Below, piece after piece: positions 54,589 through 64,000 of a stretch of 64,000 nucleotides of DNA. Below the pieces are notes generated by a model. It was not told where the DNA came from and ran no database searches. It worked only from the letters and a program-made list of their open reading frames with translations. The DNA is taken from NCBI RefSeq assembly GCF_001540865.1, contig NC_033637.1, positions 7,895,120-7,959,119 on the forward strand. Reading direction: 5' to 3'. Position 1 is the stretch's first letter. The number at the start of each line of letters is the position of its first letter. This stretch comes from Ananas comosus (taxonomy: Eukaryota; Streptophyta; Magnoliopsida; Poales; Bromeliaceae). The position numbers and the translations under genes were made by a program.

Positions 54589-56220
54589 TCAATTCGGACC
54601 CATCTTGCATCGATCAAGCCATATGCTACAATTTCGGTTGCAGCGTCGACGAGGTTCATACATCTGAAAAGCTCGGTCCCCATCAGCTCTCTCCACTTTT
54701 GAAAAGTTCGACTTCGTCGAATTGTTGGATATATATTCTTCATACAGGCTTGGGTCTAACCGTTGAAGTTCATTCTGGGAAGTCCAAGTCACATCCTCAT
54801 CAGGCCTATATAACTATTTGACCAAAAAGCTGCGGTCTCCGCCATCATCAAGGATCGTCTCAATGTCATTTTTCTTTTCCTGCAATGGGGTTCTTGGGAC
54901 AAGTGGAGAAGGAAAGGAATGGGACAACGATTTTTGTATATCTGGATAGTACAGAGTGAGATCCTCAATATTAATAGTGAGATTAAATCCCATGTTAGAT
55001 GTTTAAGTCCAAATAGGGCATTAGACTTTTTTTGAGAACCTTAAATAGACCCTTGTTTTTTGCATGTAGTTTTTAATAGTCGCATGCAGAAGCGTCTCCG
55101 GTTTAATCCGCACCACCACCAAATCTCCTTTAAATTCGACTTCTCGCCTGTGGGCATTAGGTCCCCTCTTATAGTTTTCATTACATAAATTATTTTTCGT
55201 CGAATTTCGTAATGCAAATCCCACATATGCTGTGCAAATGAAGATGCATGTTCACTAGGTCTTTGTTCTACCGGAAGAGGAATTAAATCGATCGGTTTGT
55301 TTGGGTTATATCTTGTCACTATTTTAAAAGGGCTCATTCCAGTGGTTTGATTGATTGAACTATTTATATGCAAATTCACCTTGCGGTAGGATAAGATTCC
55401 AATTTTTAACATTGTCATTGACTAGAAATTAAAGTAGGTTTCCGAAACTCTATTTGACTACCTCTGTTTGACCTTCAGTCTATGGGTGATGCAAAGATGA
55501 AAAAAGCAATTTTGTGCCCATAGTTTTCCACAATGATTTTAAAAAATAACTAACAATGTGAACATCCCTATCAGCCACACTTGATTTTGGTAACATATGA
55601 AGACATACAATTTCAGCCATAAAAAGTTTTGCGAAATGAGTACCATCGGATGTCTTACGACAAGAAATAAAGTGAACCATTTTGGAAAAACGGTCAACTA
55701 CAGCAAGAATCAAATCGTGCCTTCTAATTGTTTTTGGTAGACCTAAAACAAGATCCATGGTTAGGTCTTGCCAAGGAGAATGTGGTGCAGGTAGGCGCGT
55801 GTATAATCCTGCGTTCTTTCTACCACCTTTGGCACTTTGACACGTCTCATATCGTGCCACAACAGCAACATCTCTTTTGAGGCTTGGCCACAGAATCGAT
55901 CCTCAACTACAGAAATAGTTATTTTGACCAAAAATGTCAGGCTAAGCCTCCCGCATGACCACACGGGATGCACAAATGAACACTTTGAAAAAGATACCCA
56001 TCTCGAATGGTGAAATCTATGTTAGTAGGATTGCGCTTTAAATCTGAGTAGATCTCGCTAAAGTCCGGACTCGAGGGATACTCCCCGTTGACGCTATCGA
56101 TTCGGACTGTACTCACCTTGACATTGTTTAAAGTAGCCACGACTCGCTCAAAGCATCAGCAGCTTGGTTATCGATTCCGACTCGATGTTTTAGGACAAAG
56201 GTATATTCTTGAGGGCGCGT
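54589..56220 (-). pseudogene. Element I: RNase H end, integrase and C-terminal domain of a Ty3/gypsy Pol
   Basis: Minus strand. VLKHRVGIDNQAADALS (about 56200-56150, end of RNase H), DFTIRDGYLF and LCIPCGHA (about 56020-55950, integrase finger region), CQSAKGG, DLTMDLVLGLPKTIRRHD, VVDRFSKMVHFI and SVADRDVHIVSYF (55860-55530, first two catalytic Asp), then SINQTTGMSPFKIVTRYNP (about 55360-55300), NAHRREVEFKGDLVVVRIKP (about 55150) and a chromodomain-like EDVTWTSQNELQRLDPSLYE (54800-54730). Several frameshifts. The Glu of the D,D,E triad falls in a broken stretch. Gag, protease and RT are absent; a MITE-like end abuts at 56213. Confidence 0.82.
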
Positions 56221-56331
56221 TTGCTTCGAGTTATATAATATTACAGAGTATTTCGATATATCCAGGTAACTTGGATTTCTAAATGAGATTACTAATGCTG
56301 CATTAACGTATTTGGTTTAATGCAATAATGT
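56213..56331. other. MITE-like fragment between elements I and G
   Basis: Starts GGGCGCGTTTGCTTCG and ends near TATTTGGTTTAATGCAATAA, like the ends of short non-autonomous DNA transposons. AATGT at 56327-56331 would be the left target duplication of G; the right one lies outside the window. Confidence 0.4.
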
Positions 56332-59300
56332 TGTCACGCCCCGAGCCTGCCTATTTGGCCGGTTTCGGGCACGCCGACAGACCGCCTAACGGACAGGGTT
56401 TCCCCGGTACCGCGGACAGAGTCTCCCCTGTACATTCAAGGCGTCGCAATCAATACAATGTACAAAGTTCCAACCAGGAACACATTTCAATCAAGGATTG
56501 CATAAGGAAGTATCAAAAAAACATAATCTACTTGCTATTACAAGCATTCACATTCACTAGATACATTTTACATCACAATTACTTAGGCTTTTATTACAAA
56601 TTATTACAACTTGATTCTTTTCATTTTCTTATATCCCTAAGTAAAGGCCGACTCAGGGTACCGCTATCTCTGGTCTCAGTGGTAGGGCGCTTACTATGGA
56701 GATACGTCCTCGCCTCGCGCCGCTGCGCCGCTCACGTGTGAACCTGTAATACCCCAAAACCACGTGGGGTGAGAACCAACTCCATGGTTCCCAGTGGGTA
56801 CGGCCACCCAAGGGAAAAGCTCGACCAATAGGTCCAAGGGAGGCAACTGCAAGTTAGTTCAATAAACAGATAGATATATATATCTTGATTATGCAACAAA
56901 TGAAACCATGCATTGCCTCACGAATGCAATATGAAGATCATGCAATGATGCGACTATACAATCAACTAGTAATTCAATCGATTATTACTTTCATCAATTG
57001 ACATTTAAGGTTTTCTGTCATTTACCATTTTAATCATAAGGTCTCATTTACCTTTATCAACTATCCACCGACTCGTCTTAAGTCAATCATTCGCGGAGTA
57101 CCGCGCAAAGGCAGGCTCGAGGTGAAGGACGTCTCACTTGCATCTCAGCCTTAAGTCCACTCAACTAGGATATTATTATAGCTCATAAGTTTATTACCCA
57201 ATCACTTGGCTAACCCAAAGGTTTGCCCTCAACAAACTCACCAACCAAAATCCCATTAACCGGGGAGATACCCGCTACAACCCGGTGGGACCGTCCTCTG
57301 GGGAGATACCCGCTACAACCAGTGATGTCGACTCCGGAGAACATCACCCGAGGGGGAGCTACCACAACCTCGAGCAAGGACTAAAGGTGAGTATGATCAA
57401 TCCTACATTGGAGGATTCCAAGTTCAATCCATTCCTTAACTTTAGGAAGACTATGCTCAAATGACCCTAACTCTAGGGTTGAAATGTCATAATATTTCCA
57501 TCATTCTTTTCTTTGCATTCTTTACTATTACTTGTGTCATATACACTACTATATTCTTGGACTCATGCCACACTTGTTTCTAAGTGTTCAACATACCATA
57601 AGTGTTTCCACTATCTAATCATATGCCACTCGATCTAATATATATAGATTGTCCACGTCACATATCATAGTTCATATGTCGTTGTTTTCCAATGTCGAGT
57701 TTTCTAACCATCCAAGAGTTATAGACCCAAGTTCAACATACATATGTTATTTAACATAGTCCGCAATATATCAACGTGCATATATATATCAACTCATATC
57801 TCATGGCATATCAACATGCATGCTTTCCATCTACTATGTTCCACAATATGACAATATGTCATCAAGTATGTTTTTCTATTTAACATAATCCACAATATGT
57901 TAATTCATAATATGTCATCATACATATAGTTATTATCCAAAATAGTCCATACTTAGCATCTCATGCATTCTTTTAGCATTTAATTCATTATGCATCTCAT
58001 CTCATTGGTATGGTAATCTCAACTACATAGTATGTTTCAAGCATTCATATCATCATGTAAGCCTACCAACACAACTATATGCATCTATATGAATCTCATG
58101 TTTCACTTTGACATGAAGGTGACCTAGTCACTTCGGTAAACACAGCCCACCTCAAAATGCATTCCGATTGCTTGTCGACACTTGCAATCGGCCGCTCGCG
58201 GCACCCGGCACCCGGTTTGGCCCGATCTCTCGCGCGACCACCCAAACGGCCTCCAATTCACGATACGGAAATTAAAGGTCTTCGGTTATGTGCCACGATG
58301 CTTCAAATCCGTTTTCATGAGTTTACGATGTCGCCTCGGCCCTCTAGGCAGAAATAAAGCCTAAACGTCTGTTTCTTTAATAACTTCGCACGGGCTCGAC
58401 GAATCGCCGAACCGACTTCGCCGGCGCGTTCGTTTACCTAGCAATTAGGTTTATATAGATTCAATTTAGATCAAACCATCATATTTCCAAAAATTGCATT
58501 TTGAACCCTAGGTTTCATCTATTGTAGAAATATACCTTATAAACCTTAGATTCAAGTAGTAAACATCTCATTAGCATCCTAGGATCCCAAAAAACACCGT
58601 TTATAGAGATTATAAACAAAGCTCTAAAGATCTGCCATGAGCGGGCATCAAAGCTCACCTCAAGGCTAGCTCCAAACCATGGAGAAGATGAAGAAGACGA
58701 AGGAGATTCACTTCCAAGCACAACAACAAAAACGGTCTATAGCGACACTTTTAAATATAGGTACATGTCAAAAAAATATTGCTAGCTAAAATTACCGACA
58801 CTTTTAAAAAGTGTTGCTATATGTGGGGTCGCTAGGTATATAGTGTCAGTTAAAGAGTGTCGTTATAACCTAAAAGAGTGCTGCTAATTTACCAACACTT
58901 ATTTAAGCATTTAGTAACCGTCGAAACTCTATCTCGTTTGCTGCAGTGGCGGAGGAGGACGACAGGAAAGGTTCTTCGTCTAGAATTTCAATGGATTGAG
59001 CAAAGAGAGAAGAAAAGATGATAATTGATTTTTCTTCTTTTTTTTTTCTATTTGTAATCGGGCCAAATAGACTCGGTGTGGTGGGTTAAGTAGAGTAATC
59101 TTTTATTTTTGGTTGGATTGGGCTTTATATTTAGGCATTAGTAGATATTTTTTTAAGTTTTAGCATAAATGTGACACTTACTCAAAAGTGTCCCAAACAT
59201 GTGTCCCTATAACCTAATTCTGTTGTAGTGAAGCTTCAATCTCTACCAAGGCCACCAATTTTGGGAGAGATTTAGAGAGAGAAAGGGAGGTTTCTCTCTC

Positions 59301-59893
59301 TCCCTCTACATGCGTGTGTGTGTCGTGTGTGTGTGTGTGTGTGTGTGTTGCATTCGGCTGAGGAAGAAGAAAGGGACAAATCCCGTTTTTACAACTTAGT
59401 CCCTCAACTATGCACTATTCACCTCGGACAGCAGTTTAGCAGTTCGGAACAGTTGGAGCCGTTCTGAATGTCCGTTTGAGCTCAGATTTGACAGACAGGC
59501 TCAGTTTAACGTACTGAGTAAGAATATATTTTAAGTTTTCAGTTTCGACCCCGTTTGGTCACCGAAAGCTGTGTCGAACTGTAATCTTTAGCAGATAACT
59601 TGTCGGATTTTATTTTCCACCTTCCGGGTATCAGAAAAATATGAAACTTTAAATCTAGCCTCATAAAATTATTTCTGACTTATCCTCAAATTTTCATAAT
59701 TTGCTGAGACTGTGCATTTTCTGCTAATTTATCGGTCCCGTTTCCAACAGAAAATTCTAAATCTTCTGTTTTCATTCCGATTTCAGCACAAGTCATTTCT
59801 GACTTATATTTTACTTCTCTAAATCCAATAAAAATAGCTTCTCACACTATTTTTATTTATTTTTAGTTTTATACCAAAATCTGGTATGTTACA
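56332..59893 (-). repeat. 3' LTR of element G (left copy)
   Basis: 3562 bp including a 512-bp CACTA-type insertion at 58719-59230. On the minus strand it starts TGTAACATACCAG and ends GGCTCGGGGCGTGACA. Contains a 38-bp duplication with GGGGAGATACCCGCTACAAC (57262 and 57300), repeated ATATGTCATCA words (57600-58000) and a (GT)n run at about 59312-59350. No palindrome array of the A/B/C type. Confidence 0.85.
58719..59230. mobile_element. Miniature CACTA-type element with AAG target duplication
   Basis: The right end is the complement of CACTACAACAGAATTAGG, and the left end reads CACAACAACAAAAACGG (one base changed from CACTACAACA). AAG lies on both sides (58716-58718, 59231-59233), the 3-bp duplication typical of CACTA. 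Both ends carry repeated GACACTTTTAAA or AGTGTC words, as in subterminal transposase-binding arrays. No coding capacity, so it needs a transposase from elsewhere. Confidence 0.88.
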
Positions 59894-59911
59894 TTCTCCA
59901 CCCCTTAAAAG
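59894..59911 (-). other. Polypurine tract of element G
   Basis: Minus strand CTTTTAAGGGGTGGAGAA directly before the LTR start TGTAAC at 59893. Followed upstream by the same cgcggacgaaatt block seen at the PPT of element B. Confidence 0.82.
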
Positions 59912-61095
59912 AATTTCGTCCGCGAAATTCAAACCACACCTCAATTCAGCTTCACGAGCAATTGAGGGTACCAACTCTTTCTTCCACTCCAGAGCGGCTC
60001 CACACCATCGTGTTTCTAGAAGCGGCTCATTCTAGAGGACATGGGTTTAATATTAAACTCATTTGCAAAGTGTGATGCAAAAGTGCATCACGGTCTTGCA
60101 AGCCATAGTAGCAGCGCAAGTCGGTACTAAACGACTCTACACGCTCCAACACCACTCGCCCTTCGGTACGCAAAGAACTCCTCTTTACACTAGCCTTCCC
60201 TTCAGGGAATGCCTCCCAATTCGATCACCGACATTGCTTAAAAGCAATCCATAGGTGCCTCGACCAATCGCAAGTGCTCCAACTCTCAACTAGATCTTTG
60301 CTTTATCACGAGATGGCCCACTCCGGCACATCTCCAACTCAATCCACAAAAGAGCATTATCCTCGAGCTCCAATTCATTGGGGAGCATCAACTCCAATCC
60401 TGACGCGGCTATTCATTACTTAAGTGTCTCCTAGAGACCACTTTACCTTCTCTCTATCCTTTGATACTATAAGCCACGTTCACAACACACGAATCCTCCG
60501 TTCGTGAATCCAAGCCCAACTCACTAACAAGAGTTGCCGGCCGCATCGATCATCGGTTTTCATAGGTGGACCAAGGACCACCAATCCTATATAGGTCTAT
60601 CGCCTAAACCTGTCTGAACTACGCATAGCGTGTCTCGCTCACTATCATAGACCCAATCACTATCAGGCGAAATCCTCACTAGGGAACTCGCACACACTCC
60701 AACCAGCAGTAACTAAGATCCCAAACCGTTACAGATTCCCGGGTTGGGTCACAATCGTACTCTATTAGTATCCACGCTCGAGCGCTCTACACGCCGTATA
60801 CTAAGCTCAGTATTAGGCAACCCTGCCTATGCACACCGACTACACGAGCACGACTTACCCACCTCGTTTAGAGGTGCCACTAGGTCCACGTGCCCGTGCT
60901 CGGCAACTAACCAATCACCTATCCATTTAGGTAGGCGACGCACTATCACGACTCATGCATGCTAGGGTAGCTACACTAACCCCTGTCCCAGTCTCTACTA
61001 TATTTATGCATAAGTAGTAGTAGACAATTATGAAGTAAATGCATGCAATGCTTCAGTTCTATATCATGCAGAAGTGTATAATTGCCTCAATTAAA
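59912..61095 (-). other. Internal region of G without pol
   Basis: About 1.2 kb between gag and PPT, where a chromovirus would have 3.5 kb of pol. No RT, RNase H or integrase motif is visible in any frame, and open frames are under 80 codons. Whether it is degraded host DNA or a retained cis-acting region cannot be told from the sequence. Confidence 0.6.
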
Positions 61096-62361
61096 TCATA
61101 CCTGCGATGATATCCCAGCAGCAGCAGGTTCCTCAACCTGGGTCGCGTATGTCTGGCTACTTGGCGCTCGCCGCGCGCCCTCCGGCTGCCCAATCCTCAC
61201 ACCTCGCTCTCCAGATCGTGCCAAAGGTTGCACATCCACGGACTGTCCCGATGAGGGGAATGCCGTCGCTATCGGCGAGGGTTGTCCATCGTCCATGGGA
61301 CAATCAAACTTCGTGTGACCTGCTTGCCCACAATAAAAACATCTTCCCTCTCGCAGCGCACACCGCCGCGCCCTATGGGATCCACCACAAATCACACATC
61401 CCGAAGAAGACCGGCTAGGAGACAACTTCGGGGTTCGAGACTGTGACTGATTCGGGGGTCGCCTGGAACTTGATTGACCACCTGAACGGTCTCTCAGTCG
61501 CACTGCTTTAGCTTCTTGCTCATCAAACTCGCGCTCCTCTCGCACGGAGTCATCGCCTTGCTCTACCCACAAGGCTCGGTCCACGACCTCGGCAAATATC
61601 TGCAACTTGAATGGATGCACATAATGGAACACTTCCGGCCGAAGTCCCCACACAAAGCAATCTGCTTTGTCCTTGTCATCCTACACCACATATGGAACAC
61701 AATTCACAATACGGGTGAATTCCTGTTCATATTCCCGCACAGTACGGTCTCCCTGGCACAGCTTCCTGAATCTCTCTTGAAGCCTTCTTTTCTCACTGTC
61801 GGGGAAATACACGGAGAATACCAATCCCCGAAACTCATCCCAAGTCATAGGAGGGAGACTAGGCGTTCGATCCCGTTTGATGCCTTTCCACCACACCTTC
61901 GCCGACTTCTCTAAGCAATGTGCGGTTAGGTTCACCTTGTCTCGTTCCAAGGTATACAAGCTCTCAAAGAGAGTCTCCATGGAGTCAATCCACATCTCCA
62001 CGATCCACGGATCTACCGACTCTCCGTCAAAGGTAGGCGGCTTAAATTTATTGAAAGCCATGAGCACTGCCACAGCTCGTTCCCGTTCCGCCTCCATCTC
62101 CACAGAACAAGGGGCCACAGCCCCCGAATCGACCGCTGCTCCTGACGGTACACGGCGCGCTGCTACCGGCGCAGCCGCCGCAGCCTGTCGTGCCAACAAC
62201 TCATGGAGCTCCTTGATCTGCTCCTCCTAGCGCTGCACTACGCCCATTAGCGTATTCAACTGCTCGCGGAGCATCAGGTCTCCGCTCGCCTCGACTTGCT
62301 CAGGGACATCACTTGTCCCGCCTCGCGCCGATCTGGATGAAGATCGCCTGCGCAGTGCCAT
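61096..62361 (-). pseudogene. Gag of element G
   Basis: One continuous 421-codon frame from ATG at 62361 (MALRRRSSSRSARGG) to the stop at 61096, broken only by two TAG codons (62229-62227 after VVQR and 61683-61681 after NCVPYVV). No frameshift. The capsid domain reads KFKPPTFDGESVDPWIVEMW, AKVWWKGIKRDRTPS, then FRGLVFSVYFPDSEKRRLQE and YEQEFTRIVNCVPY. Two zinc knuckles follow: CVICGGSHRARRC (one residue short between Cys and His) and a regular CFYCGQAGHTKFDCP. Restricted decay (two stops, no indels) contrasts with the copia and suggests the frame was maintained until recently, or read-through alleles exist elsewhere. Confidence 0.88.
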
Positions 62362-62705
62362 CGCTTCCTGAAACAGGACAACTCGATTAGCTCTCGACCC
62401 TCAGGGTCAAACACGAAACCATTAACACGACTCAAAAGTCAATCAGGCGAAAGTCATGCGAGGGCGTCTATTCTCATCACTCGGTTTCATGTTGTTGGTC
62501 GCCAACATGAACTCCCTCGGTTGAGAATAGAGCACACCTCAAGTCTACCTCTAATATCGGTCTTAGAGGTTAATAACACAACCCAATCCATAATCCTTTC
62601 GCCACACGTCTCAAGTCCTCGTCTCTCACGAGCCTTAGCCTCTATGGTTTCTCTATCCTAGGGTCTCCTAGGTCATCTAAACCATTTTTCCATTCTCTAC
62701 TTTAT

Positions 62706-62717
62706 GCTCTGATACCA
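62706..62717 (-). other. Primer-binding site of element G (tRNA-iMet)
   Basis: GCTCTGATACCA on the plus strand, the complement of a perfect iMet site, seven bases from the LTR boundary at 62725. Confidence 0.9.
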
Positions 62718-62724
62718 TCTTATC

Positions 62725-64000
62725 TGTCACGTCCCGAGCCCCGCCTATTTGGTCAGATTCGGGCACGCCGACAGACCGCCGAACGGACAGGGTTTCCCCT
62801 ATAATGCGGATAGAGTCTCCCCTGTACATTCAAGACAACGCAATCGATACAATTACAAAAGGTTCCAAACAGGAACAGTATTCAACATACAACGATTGCA
62901 TAAGGAAGGTATCAAACAACATAAACACATCCTATATTATTACATTCATTCACATTCATGCATTTTACATCTCAACCACCATTCTTTTCATCCAAATGCA
63001 ATCTAAGTTATTACAACATTTACTTATTACAAATTTGATACACTATGTTTTTTTCATTTTCTTAACCCCTAAGCGATGTCGACGGGGTACTTCTAGCTCT
63101 GGTCTCTGGGGTAGGGCGCTATCTACGGAGCTACGCCCTTTCCTCGCACCGCCGCGCCGCTCACGTGCGAACCTGTAAACACCCCAAAACAATGTGGGGT
63201 GAGAACCAACTCCATGGTTCCCAGTGGTTACGGCGACCCAAGTGAAAAGTTCGGCCATCAGGTTCAAAGGAGGCAACTGCAGGTTAGCTCAATAAACAGA
63301 TAGATATATATATTGATTATGCAATTAATGAAACCATGCTTTGCCTCAGAATTACAACAATGCCATGCTATATGCAACAATGCAATTATGCAACTATCAT
63401 AAGTAAATCACTTGATTCTACTTCTATCTTGCTATCTCGCTCAGATCCAACTACCCTCTTAAGTTTCTATTACCTTAGATCCATCACATTACCACTAGCC
63501 ACCCGACTCGGCCTCGAGTCAATCAACTGCGGATAGTCCACGCTCTGTCCGACTCGAGGTGGAGGAATCCACACTCAGACCTCAGCCTTCAATCCATACC
63601 CTTATCGCCCAACAGGTCGCCCAGAGCTGCGTACACTCGTGGTCAGGGATCTTTCCGGTGGGAAGGGGATTATGCCACATACTCAACTCGCGGCCCAAGA
63701 CCCCCGATAGGGAAGGGGACCTGCCACACTCAACCCTAGCGAAGCACGATTCTGCCGACGGGAGGGGGAACCCTGCCGCACTCGACCCGCGGCCTCAAAT
63801 CGACCTTAAGCTCATCCTCGAAGTTCATCCAGTGGGAGGAGAATATTGCCAACTGCTCCCATGGCTTTAGAACTATCGAGTTCACAATCCTAAGATTCCG
63901 GAATTTGGATCTCAGCCCATCTGGATCCTATCTTTCACGTAACCTGGATCTATCCAGCTATAGTATCCCAAACTCTAATGGGATCTCTGAACCTTTCAGT
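62725..64000 (-). repeat. 5' LTR of element G (right copy, incomplete)
   Basis: First 1276 bp seen from the internal side. TGTCACGTCCCGAGCC matches the left copy's TGTCACGCCCCGAGCC, and the following 400 bp align well. Homology becomes weaker after about 63500. The LTR leaves the window at 64000. Confidence 0.85.

Larger units (their letters stand above)
56332..64000 (-). mobile_element. Element G: gag-only LTR retrotransposon (TR-GAG-like), minus strand, runs off the edge
   Basis: Minus-strand order: 5' LTR (beyond 64000 to 62725), PBS 62717-62706, gag 62361-61096, about 1.2 kb without pol (61095-59911), PPT, 3' LTR (59893-56332). There is no RT, protease or integrase, yet PBS, gag, PPT and both LTRs are in the correct places. 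This fits TR-GAG elements, which depend on a partner's Pol. The two LTRs differ noticeably (about 15 percent by eye at their ends), so the insertion is old, or the two LTRs come from different relatives. Confidence 0.8.

Noticed and set aside
57258..57340. Possible riboswitch or structured RNA with repeated GGGGAGATACCCGC
   Set aside because: Simple 38-bp duplication in an LTR. No further structure or conservation can be shown here.
59312..59350. Telomere-like or regulatory GT repeat
   Set aside because: Plain (GT)n microsatellite, not TTTAGGG, within the LTR of G.
1..64000. CRISPR array, tRNA, rRNA or bacterial genes
   Set aside because: The short direct repeats are leader or LTR repeats with unequal spacing. 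TGGTATCAGAGC matches are primer-binding sites, not tRNA genes. No rRNA-like segment is seen.

Overview
The window looks like nuclear DNA of a flowering plant, probably a monocot (inference). The evidence is initiator-Met primer-binding sites, plant Ty3/gypsy chromoviruses, Ty1/copia and CACTA sequences, intron-like splice signals, GC-rich leaders and scaffold Ns. Almost everything is transposon. I found only one candidate host-gene exon (49085-49145). There are no bacterial operons, rRNA, tRNA or CRISPR.

Region 1 (1-26728) is a four-level nest that can be dated by order of insertion. A minus-strand CACTA transposase gene (TNP2/Transposase_21 type) is the oldest layer. A plus-strand chromovirus (element A, 288-24420) sits inside its coding exon; taking A out restores the reading frame, which continues across a 105-nt intron to base 1. 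A copia element (1924-16999, target duplication CCTTC) sits in the 5' LTR of A. A second chromovirus on the minus strand (element B, 2389-8511, duplication CCTGC) sits in the 5' LTR of the copia.

Region 2 (26876-36260) holds two truncated, head-on copies (E and D) of one long LTR family, forming a large inverted repeat. Solo LTR C (33371-36061, duplication AAGGT) is inserted in D.

Region 3 (36886-48692) is best read as a non-autonomous Helitron of about 7.7 kb. It has a TC start, a 3' hairpin, a near-canonical end and no visible Rep/helicase. It carries fragments that look captured from host genes, the clearest being a broken SUVR-type histone methyltransferase fragment (40694-41527). A complete 4.1-kb solo LTR (F, duplication TATAA) interrupts it.

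Region 4 (48693-51680) has a TATA-bearing promoter and a short first exon resembling the membrane anchor of plant prolyl 4-hydroxylases, followed by non-coding sequence. The rest of that gene is not visible.

Region 5 (51681-64000) has a gag-only fragment of a plus-strand Ty3 element (H), an RNase H-integrase fragment of a minus-strand Ty3 element (I), and a minus-strand element with LTRs, PBS, PPT and gag but no pol (G, TR-GAG-like) that runs off the right edge. One LTR of G contains a 512-bp CACTA-type miniature element with a 3-bp duplication.

The most unusual pattern is shared by LTRs A, B and C. Each carries about eight short palindromes centred on ACCGGT, ending 75-80 bp upstream of a TATA-like box. 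They may be a common retrotransposon enhancer or silencer platform.
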